A stretch of DNA of 55,526 nucleotides. Source: an uncultured Muribaculaceae bacterium (GTDB lineage: Bacteria; Bacteroidota; Bacteroidia; Bacteroidales; Muribaculaceae). Shown here in pieces: positions 49,622 through 55,526 of this stretch; position 1 is the stretch's first letter; each line of letters begins with the position of its first letter. The stretch lies in assembly GCA_947626355.1 (NCBI GenBank), contig CANQRV010000011.1, positions 1 through 55,526 on the forward strand, in the 5' to 3' direction. A program made the position numbers and the translations under genes. Below the pieces are notes generated by a model that saw only the letters and a list, made by a program, of their open reading frames with translations, was not told where the DNA came from and ran no database searches.

Positions 49622-50500
49622 ATGTTGTCGACAATAATAATCCTTCTGCTTGCAATATCTCTCCCCGCCACCGCGTCGGCCGATATATATTCGGAATATA
49701 TAGCCACCTACAGCGGCATGGCCGTGGAGCAGCAGCGCCAGTACGGCATCCCCGCATCCATCACCCTTGCCCAGGGCCTGCTCGAGAGCTCCGCCGGACG
49801 CTCCACGCTCGCCACCGAGGGCAACAACCACTTCGGCATCAAGTGCCACAAGGAATGGAGCGGCAAGACCATGCTGCGCGACGACGACGCGGCCGACGAG
49901 TGCTTCCGCGTCTACGACTCCGCGGCCGAAAGCTATGCCGACCACTCCCGCTTCCTCACGCGCCAGCGCTACGAGCCCCTCTTCCGCCTCGACCCCACCG
50001 ACTACACCGCCTGGGCCCGCACGCTTCGCAAATGCGGCTACGCCACCGACCCCAACTACGCCGACCGCCTCATCACCATCATAGAGCGTTATTCCCTTTA
50101 TAACTTCGACACAGAGGCCGGGCGACATATAGAGGAGACCGCCGAATATATCGCGGAGACGCTGCGCCGGATCCATCCCATCCGTCGAAGCCGCGGACTG
50201 CACTATGTGGTGGCCCTTCCGGGCGACACCTACGCCTCGATCGCGAAGGAGTTCAGCCTCAACGCCCGGAAGCTGATGAAATACAACGACGCCCGACACG
50301 ACAGCGAGATCAGGCCCTGGGAGGAGGTCTATCTCCAGGAGAAGCTCGACGAGGCCCCCGAGGGGATAGCCTCGGCCACCATCGGCCAGGACGAGTCGAT
50401 GCACTCCATCTCCCAGCGCTTCGGCATGAAGCTGAAGACGCTCCGCGCCCTCAACAGAGACATCCCCGACAAGGCCGGCCAGACCCTGAGGCTACGCTGA
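49622..50500 (+). CDS. Secreted N-acetylglucosaminidase with LysM domains
   Basis: A 292-residue cell-wall hydrolase. Signal peptide MLSTIIILLLAISLPATASA. The glucosaminidase (FlgJ/mannosyl-glycoprotein endo-beta-GlcNAcase-like) domain includes IPASITLAQGLLESSAGRST with the presumed catalytic Glu, and NNHFGIKCHKEWSGKTM. Two C-terminal LysM repeats begin at HYVVALPGDTYASIAKEFSL and ATIGQDESMHSISQRFGMKL. It binds and cuts peptidoglycan, probably in turnover or division. The -7 box lies so close that the mRNA may be leaderless. Confidence 0.9.
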   Translation: MLSTIIILLLAISLPATASADIYSEYIATYSGMAVEQQRQYGIPASITLAQGLLESSAGRSTLATEGNNHFGIKCHKEWSGKTMLRDDDAADECFRVYDSAAESYADHSRFLTRQRYEPLFRLDPTDYTAWARTLRKCGYATDPNYADRLITIIERYSLYNFDTEAGRHIEETAEYIAETLRRIHPIRRSRGLHYVVALPGDTYASIAKEFSLNARKLMKYNDARHDSEIRPWEEVYLQEKLDEAPEGIASATIGQDESMHSISQRFGMKLKTLRALNRDIPDKAGQTLRLR

Positions 50501-50575
50501 AAAGGGGTGTTTTAACCTTTTTTAGCCTTAAAATGGATTCTTTTAGGCTATTTTTCATGAGTTGAGCCACCCAAA

Positions 50576-50607
50576 TTTGCATAAATTGGAATAAAGCTGT
50601 AAATTTG
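50576..50607 (+). promoter_or_regulatory. Promoter of tRNA-Arg (and probably the DUF177-rpmF operon)
   Basis: TTTG 50576-50579, a 20-base spacer and TAAATTTG 50600-50607. It is the closest match to consensus in the window. The tRNA begins at 50638. Confidence 0.75.
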
Positions 50608-50637
50608 CACCCACAAATCGCCCCCCGGGGCGTGCGC

Positions 50638-50709
50638 GCCTCTGTAGTTCAACGGATAGAATAGAAGTTTCCTAAACTTTAGATAGGAGTTCGATTCTCC
50701 TCGGAGGTA
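50638..50709 (+). tRNA. tRNA-Arg (anticodon CCT)
   Basis: Acceptor GCCTCTG pairs with CGGAGGT. The anticodon stem-loop GAAGT-TTCCTAA-ACTTT gives CCT, reading AGG. The T-arm is AGGAG-TTCGATT-CTCCT, with discriminator A at 50709. CCA is not encoded (CCT follows). The gene is 72 nt long. The next gene starts 28 bases later. Confidence 0.93.
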
Positions 50710-50737
50710 CCTGTTGATTTAAATTATTCTCTCGGAA

Positions 50738-51259
50738 GTGGGAAAATTCACACAATACAAGGTCCAGCTGGCCTCTCTGCCCGACGGGCGCCACGAACAG
50801 GATTTCGTGGTCGATTCGGAGTTCTTCAAGAATATGGAGAACCCCGATGTGCTGTCGGCCGACGTCAAGGTGCATCTCGACCTGGTGAAGAAAAACGACG
50901 CCTACGACTGCACCTTCACCTGCAAGGGCATGCTCACCATCCCCTGCGACCGCTGTCTCGACCCCATGCCCCACGAGGTTGACACCACCTACCACATCAC
51001 CGTGAAATACGGCGACCGTTACGACGACGTCTCCGACGACCTGCTCGTGATTCCGGAAAGCGACTCATATCTCAATGTGGCATACATGCTCTACGACACC
51101 ATTGTGCTGACAATACCCCTGCGACACGTCCATCCGATGGGCAAGTGCAACCGCGCTATGGCCGCCGCCCTCCACAGACACCACTCCGCCGCCGGCGACG
51201 ACATCGACGAGGCCCTCGACGAGGTGGATTCCGAAATCGAGGCCGACTCCGACGAATAG
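50738..51259 (+). CDS. DUF177 (YceD-like) protein
   Basis: A 173-residue protein of the YceD/DUF177 family. It contains VVDSEFFKNMENPDVLSADV, CTFTCKGMLTIPCDRCLDPM with the typical CxxC, and an acidic tail GDDIDEALDEVDSEIEADSD. YceD homologues are linked to 23S rRNA accumulation and are nearly always encoded beside rpmF, as here (55 bases). The start is GTG 50738. No promoter is visible between tRNA-Arg and this gene, so it is probably transcribed with the tRNA. Confidence 0.9.
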   Translation: MGKFTQYKVQLASLPDGRHEQDFVVDSEFFKNMENPDVLSADVKVHLDLVKKNDAYDCTFTCKGMLTIPCDRCLDPMPHEVDTTYHITVKYGDRYDDVSDDLLVIPESDSYLNVAYMLYDTIVLTIPLRHVHPMGKCNRAMAAALHRHHSAAGDDIDEALDEVDSEIEADSDE

Positions 51260-51314
51260 TCCTCCTCCTCTTAACACTGACTCAATAAAACAACTATAAA
51301 GATAAAACAGAACA

Positions 51315-51497
51315 ATGGCACATCCTAAACGCAGACAATCGCATACCCGCACCGCCAAACGTCGCACCCACGACAAGGCTCTTATCCCCACACTCGCCAT
51401 CTGCCCCAACTGCGGCGCATGGCACGTCTATCACACCGTTTGTGGCGAATGCGGCTACTACCGTGGCAAGCTCGTCATCGAGAAGGCCGCCATCTGA
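51315..51497 (+). CDS. rpmF: 50S ribosomal protein L32
   Basis: A 60-residue protein: MAHPKRRQSHTRTAKRRTHD is the basic N-terminal tail, followed by a four-cysteine zinc site (CPNCGAWHVYHTVCGECGYY). This is the zinc-binding form of L32. It lies between the DUF177 gene and fabH, the classic arrangement. Confidence 0.97.
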   Translation: MAHPKRRQSHTRTAKRRTHDKALIPTLAICPNCGAWHVYHTVCGECGYYRGKLVIEKAAI

Positions 51498-51563
51498 CGC
51501 CCGAGCCTCTCGCTTCATTCCCACTGCGGCGCATTTCTGCAACTTTAATCTTTAGTTTCTATC

Positions 51564-52556
51564 ATGCTTAACGCCAAGATAAGCGGCATCGCCTCATACG
51601 TTCCCGACGACATCCTCGACAATGAGATGCTCTCAAAAATGGTTGACACCAACGACGAGTGGATCACCACCCGCGTGGGCATCAAGCAACGCAGGATCCT
51701 CCGTGAGGAGGGCAAAGGCTCGGGATATATGGGCACAAAGGCCGTCGACAGGCTTCTGGCTTCTACCGGCACCAACCCGGAAGAGGTGGAGCTGCTGATC
51801 TGCGCCACTTCCAACCCCGACTACAGGTTCCCGTCTACCGCGTCCGTCATCGCCCACGACTCCGGGCTCGTCAACGCTTACGCCTACGATATCCAGGCCG
51901 CATGCGCCGGATTCCTCGTCACGCTCCAGGCCGCAAGGGCCTACATCTCTTCCGGCCTCTACAGGAAAATCATCGTGGTGGCCGCCGAGAAGATGAGCAG
52001 CATGACCGACTACGAGGACCGCGCCACATGCCCCCTCTTCGGCGACGCCGCAGCCGCTGTGCTCGTGGAGCCTACCGATGAGCCCATCGGCATCATCGAC
52101 GGCGAATTCCACGTCGACGGCGTAGGCCTGCCCCACCTCGTGATGAAGGCCGGCGGCTCCGTGAAGCCCGCCTCCCTTCAGACGGTGAAAGACCGCGAAC
52201 ACTACGTTTACCAGGAAGGAAGGGTGGTCTACAAACATGCCGTGCGCGACATGCTCTCATCCACCCTCTCCGTGATGAAGCGTAACAACCTCTCGGTCGA
52301 CGACGTCGACTGGCTCGTGCCCCATCAGGCAAACCTCCGCATCATCGAGGCCGTAAGCAGCCGGATCAGGATTCCCGAGGAGAAGGTGCTCGTCAATATC
52401 CAGCACTACGGCAACACCTCCGCCGCCTCGATTCCCCTCTGTCTCGACGAGTTCAAGCGGCGTCTCCACAAGGGCGACAAAATCATGATGACGGCCTTCG
52501 GCGCCGGATTCACCTGGGGCGCGATGTATCTCATCTGGGCTTTCGACCCGGAGTGA
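51564..52556 (+). CDS. fabH: 3-oxoacyl-ACP synthase III
   Basis: A 330-residue ketoacyl synthase that starts fatty-acid synthesis by condensing acyl-CoA with malonyl-ACP. The catalytic triad is visible: Cys114 in DIQAACAGFL, His in WLVPHQANLRII and Asn in QHYGNTSAASIPL. TRVGIKQRRI, TNDEWITTRVG and GAGFTWGAMYLIWAF are family segments. Note that plsX, usually between rpmF and fabH in many bacteria, is absent. A terminator-like hairpin follows. Confidence 0.96.
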   Translation: MLNAKISGIASYVPDDILDNEMLSKMVDTNDEWITTRVGIKQRRILREEGKGSGYMGTKAVDRLLASTGTNPEEVELLICATSNPDYRFPSTASVIAHDSGLVNAYAYDIQAACAGFLVTLQAARAYISSGLYRKIIVVAAEKMSSMTDYEDRATCPLFGDAAAAVLVEPTDEPIGIIDGEFHVDGVGLPHLVMKAGGSVKPASLQTVKDREHYVYQEGRVVYKHAVRDMLSSTLSVMKRNNLSVDDVDWLVPHQANLRIIEAVSSRIRIPEEKVLVNIQHYGNTSAASIPLCLDEFKRRLHKGDKIMMTAFGAGFTWGAMYLIWAFDPE

Positions 52557-52578
52557 CGCTCAAGGCTTTCCCCTTCGC

Positions 52579-52614
52579 AAGGGCCAATGGAATATCCACT
52601 TCCGTCGGCCCCTT
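52579..52614 (+). terminator. Terminator after fabH
   Basis: AAGGGCC with inner GGAA pairs with TTCC and GGCCCCTT, followed by TTTTT. Confidence 0.65.
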
Positions 52615-52745
52615 TTTTTACCCTTCCCTCCCCTCGCGATAAACCCACCGCCGACTGCGGCGTTTTATCTATACAGGGCAGCCCGTAAAGCCTTATGCCG
52701 CCACGACGCCCTGTGAGTCAATATAACCCGTTTTTATCTGTAATC

Positions 52746-53669
52746 ATGGAAGAAGAAAACAAAGATACCGCTCCGCAGACGGCCACCGCGCACAAGGCCG
52801 GTTTCGTAAACATCGTAGGCAACCCCAACGTCGGAAAGTCGACCCTGATGAACGACCTCGTGGGCGAGCGCATCTCGATCATCACCCAGAAGGCCCAGAC
52901 CACCCGCCACCGCATCATGGGCATCGTCAACACACCGGAATACCAGATCGTCTACAGCGACACTCCCGGTGTGCTAAAGCCCAAATACAAGCTACAGGAC
53001 GCCATGCTCGAGTTCTCCGAGGGCGCCCTCACCGATGCCGACATCCTCCTCTACGTCACCGACGTGGTGGAGGATCCCGAGAAAAACAAGGATTATCTCG
53101 ACCGGGTGGCCGCCGAGAAGGTGCCCGTGCTGCTCGTCATCAACAAGGTTGACCTTCTCAAGGGCAACGACGAGCTCGAGAAGATCATCGAGCAGTGGCA
53201 CACACGCCTCCCCAACGCCGAGATCTTCCCTATCAGCGCCAGGGAGCACTTCAATATCGACAACCTCAAGGCCCGCATCGTGGAGCTCCTGCCTCCGTCG
53301 CCTCCATTCTTCGGAAAAGACGCCCTCACCGACAAGCCGGCCCGGTTCTTCGTCACGGAAATCATCCGCGAGAAGCTCCTCCTCAACTACGACAAGGAGA
53401 TTCCCTACAGCACCGAGGTGATTGTCGAGAAGTTTGACGAAAAGGAGGGCGCCATCCATATCATGGCCGTCATCTATGTGGAGCGCGATTCCCAGAAAGG
53501 CATCATCATCGGCAAGGGTGGCGAGAAAATCAAGAAGATCGGCATCGAGGCCCGCCATGACCTCGAGACATTCTTCCAGAAGAAGATCTTCCTCGAGCTC
53601 TTCGTCAAGGTCGAGAAAGACTGGCGCAACCGCGAGAACAAGCTCCGCGCCTTCGGCTATATCGAATAA
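52746..53669 (+). CDS. era: GTPase Era
   Basis: A 307-residue GTPase. The G domain has G1 [12 protein letters not shown]3 [17 protein letters not shown] and G4 NKVDLL. The C-terminal KH domain contains [20 protein letters not shown] and [16 protein letters not shown]. Era binds 16S rRNA and acts in 30S assembly. ATG 52746 is chosen ([17 protein letters not shown]). The frame is open further upstream but without family resemblance. der follows after 29 bases. Confidence 0.96.
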   Translation: MEEENKDTAPQTATAHKAGFVNIVGNPNVGKSTLMNDLVGERISIITQKAQTTRHRIMGIVNTPEYQIVYSDTPGVLKPKYKLQDAMLEFSEGALTDADILLYVTDVVEDPEKNKDYLDRVAAEKVPVLLVINKVDLLKGNDELEKIIEQWHTRLPNAEIFPISAREHFNIDNLKARIVELLPPSPPFFGKDALTDKPARFFVTEIIREKLLLNYDKEIPYSTEVIVEKFDEKEGAIHIMAVIYVERDSQKGIIIGKGGEKIKKIGIEARHDLETFFQKKIFLELFVKVEKDWRNRENKLRAFGYIE

Positions 53670-53698
53670 ATAACCCAATCTTAACAAGACATCCCGAT

Positions 53699-55015
53699 AT
53701 GGGCAGATTAGTAGCTATCGTCGGACGCCCCAATGTGGGCAAGTCCACCCTCTTCAACCGCCTCACCCAGACGCGCCGCGCCATCGTCGACGACACCGCG
53801 GGCACCACCCGCGACCGCCAGTATGGCCTCGTGGACTGGAACGGCCAGGAATTCTCCATCGTCGATACCGGCGGCTGGGTCGTCAACAGCGACGATGTCT
53901 TTGAGGAGGAAATCAACAAGCAGGTGAATATCGCCATCGAGGAGGCCGACGTCATCCTCTTCGTGGTCGACGCCTCCACAGGCGTCACCGACCTCGACGA
54001 CAAGGTGGCCCAGATCCTGCGCCGCTCGCGCAAGTCAGTGATCCTCGTGGCCAACAAGGACGACAAGGGCGACGCCCGCTTCAACATCCCCGAGTTCTAT
54101 TCCCTCGGCCTCGGCGATCCCTTCGGCGTATCGTCGGTCAACGGCAGCGGCACCGGCGAGCTCCTCGACGAGATCGTGAAGGATATGCCCGAGCCCGACA
54201 AGGAGGAGGAGACCGAGGATAATGTGGCCAAGTTCGCCATCGTGGGCCGGCCAAACGCCGGAAAGTCTTCGCTAATCAACGCCTTCATCGGCGAGGAGCG
54301 CCACATCGTCACCGACATCGCAGGCACCACGCGCGACTCCATCTATCACCGCTACAACAAGTTCGGCTTCGACTTCTATCTCGTCGACACCGCCGGCATA
54401 CGCAAGAAGCAGAAGGTCAACGAGGATATCGAATACTACAGCGTGATCCGCTCGATCCGCGCAATCGAGGCCAGCGATGTCTGCATCCTGATGATCGACG
54501 CCACGAGAGGCATCGAGGCCCAGGATGCGAATATCTTCTCGCTCATACAGCGCAACCGCAAGGGGCTCGTGGTGTGTGTCAACAAGTGGGACCTCGTGGA
54601 AGACAAGAGCGTCACCGCCCAGAAGCACTTCGAGGACGCCATCCGCCGGAAGTTCGCGCCGTTCACCGACTTCCCGGTGCTCTTCACATCCGCGCTCACC
54701 AAGCAGAGGATATTCAAGGTGCTCGAGACGGCCGTCGACGTCTACAACAACCGACGCCGCACCATCCCCACATCGCAGCTCAACACCTACATGCTGGAGC
54801 AGATCGCGCTCACGCCACCGCCGAGCAACAAGGGAAAGTTCGTGAAGATCAAATACGTCACGATGCTCAAGGACGCCGTGATTCCCACTTTCGTCTTCTT
54901 CTGCAACCTGCCGCAGTGGGTCAAGGAGCCCTACCGGCGATTCCTGGAGAACAAGATCCGTGAGAAATGGGATTTCCACGGCACTCCCATCGCCATCTTC
55001 ATGCGCGATAAGTAG
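53699..55015 (+). CDS. der: GTPase Der (EngA)
   Basis: A 438-residue protein with two tandem G domains: [20 protein letters not shown] at the start and [20 protein letters not shown] near residue 184, with DTGG and DTAG switch motifs and NKDD/NKWD specificity motifs. A KH-like C-terminal domain ends [18 protein letters not shown]. It is required for 50S ribosome assembly. The last base of the stop codon is the first base of a long perfect hairpin. Confidence 0.97.
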   Translation: MGRLVAIVGRPNVGKSTLFNRLTQTRRAIVDDTAGTTRDRQYGLVDWNGQEFSIVDTGGWVVNSDDVFEEEINKQVNIAIEEADVILFVVDASTGVTDLDDKVAQILRRSRKSVILVANKDDKGDARFNIPEFYSLGLGDPFGVSSVNGSGTGELLDEIVKDMPEPDKEEETEDNVAKFAIVGRPNAGKSSLINAFIGEERHIVTDIAGTTRDSIYHRYNKFGFDFYLVDTAGIRKKQKVNEDIEYYSVIRSIRAIEASDVCILMIDATRGIEAQDANIFSLIQRNRKGLVVCVNKWDLVEDKSVTAQKHFEDAIRRKFAPFTDFPVLFTSALTKQRIFKVLETAVDVYNNRRRTIPTSQLNTYMLEQIALTPPPSNKGKFVKIKYVTMLKDAVIPTFVFFCNLPQWVKEPYRRFLENKIREKWDFHGTPIAIFMRDK

Positions 55016-55070
55016 ACCGCAAAAAATCAGGAGGGAAGCCGGTCGGCTTCCCTCCTGATTTTTTGCGGTC
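55015..55070. terminator. Bidirectional terminator between der and recA
   Basis: A perfect 26-bp stem: arms 55015-55040 and 55045-55070, loop GGTC. It includes A6 and T6 tracts that act as the T tract in either direction, serving convergent der (plus) and recA (minus). Confidence 0.95.
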
Positions 55071-55079
55071 TCAGTATCA

Positions 55080-55526
55080 TTATTCGTCGATCTCGACGTC
55101 AAAGTCGTCGCCGAAGAGGTCGTCGCCGCGGCCTTCGCCACCCTCGCCGGGATCTTCGGCGTCGCCGTCGTCATCATCGTCATCGTCGCTCGCCGTGTCG
55201 TCGTCGACGAGATCGGAGCGCTTGCTGTCCTTGCTCGGCAGGAACGGGTTGCCCTTGCCTCCCTTCTCCTTGCGCATGGCGTCCAGCTTCTCCACGATGA
55301 GGCCCTTAAGCTCGGCGGCCAGCTCCTGGTTGTCGCGTATCGCGTTCTTCACCGCGTCACGTCCCTGGCCGAGCTTCGATCCGTTGTAGCTGAACCATGC
55401 GCCCGACTTCTTCACGATGCCGAGCTCCACGGCCAGGTCGAGGATCTCGCCCGCCTTCGATATGCCTTCGCCAAACATCATGTCGAACTCCGCGCGCATG
55501 AACGGAGGAGCCACCTTGTTTTTCAC
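55080..55526 (-). CDS. recA: Recombinase RecA, C-terminal part (runs off the window)
   Basis: The last 148 codons of recA; the 5' end lies beyond base 55526. [40 protein letters not shown] and [20 protein letters not shown] match the end of the RecA core and C-terminal domain. The tail is long and very acidic ([18 protein letters not shown] and following), as in other Bacteroidales RecA proteins, where it modulates DNA binding. RecA drives strand exchange and SOS induction. Confidence 0.96.
   Translation of the reverse strand: MKNKVAPPFMRAEFDMMFGEGISKAGEILDLAVELGIVKKSGAWFSYNGSKLGQGRDAVKNAIRDNQELAAELKGLIVEKLDAMRKEKGGKGNPFLPSKDSKRSDLVDDDTASDDDDDDDGDAEDPGEGGEGRGDDLFGDDFDVEIDE

Overview
The window looks like chromosomal DNA of a GC-rich member of the Bacteroidales, most likely Muribaculaceae. 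The grounds are promoters of the Bacteroidetes type (a TAnnTTTG -7 box, often with TTTG about 20 bases upstream), the absence of Shine-Dalgarno motifs, BspA-like, gingipain-like (C25) and Omp28-like secreted proteins, C-terminal 'YNLQG / GIYIV..VVVK' tails, TPR-HTH regulators, and the gene order DUF177-rpmF-fabH-era-der-recA. The family assignment is inference.

Layout: 1-5.3 kb carries a secreted GH5-like glycosidase and nfnAB. 5.3-8.5 kb is a lower-GC secreted-protein locus with a BspA-like protein and a C25 peptidase broken by an internal deletion. 8.7-14.2 kb has two tRNA-Val genes, queA, aroA, a metal-ABC permease and an MFS transporter. 14.3-17.2 kb holds two pseudogenes, a TPR/LuxR-type regulator and an Omp28-like protein. 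17.3-22.2 kb has a secreted protein, pyrH, frr, a glycosyltransferase and a DMT transporter. 22.2-24.5 kb is an AT-richer island with structured intergenic DNA and hipBA. 24.5-31.5 kb has a flippase, ruvB, a sirtuin, the four-gene 2-oxoacid:ferredoxin oxidoreductase operon and a diacylglycerol/undecaprenol kinase.

31.6-38.3 kb holds a TPR-transmembrane-AraC regulator divergent from a secreted protein, a DUF4143 ATPase, an MscS channel and a flavodoxin-like lipoprotein. 38.4-45.7 kb has serS, a membrane-anchored pseudokinase, a GNAT protein, menG/ubiE, a U32 protein and a DUF362 ferredoxin. 45.8-55.5 kb has an ATPase remnant, an O-antigen flippase, yqeY, a MINPP-like phosphatase, a glucosaminidase with LysM repeats, tRNA-Arg, the DUF177-rpmF-fabH-era-der run and the 3' end of recA.

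Metabolically the window fits an anaerobe. NfnAB and the 2-oxoacid:ferredoxin oxidoreductase exchange electrons with ferredoxin, and MenG makes menaquinone. The most unusual features are non-coding. A dispersed family of palindromic elements keeps the flank GTAGGGAC while its stem changes by compensatory substitution. These elements occur alone or as inverted pairs of about 90 bp, and often abut or supply stop codons. Heptad repeats sit at gene 3' ends. A direct repeat lies between the AraC-type regulator and its divergent neighbour. A cluster of decayed surface and regulatory genes completes the picture.
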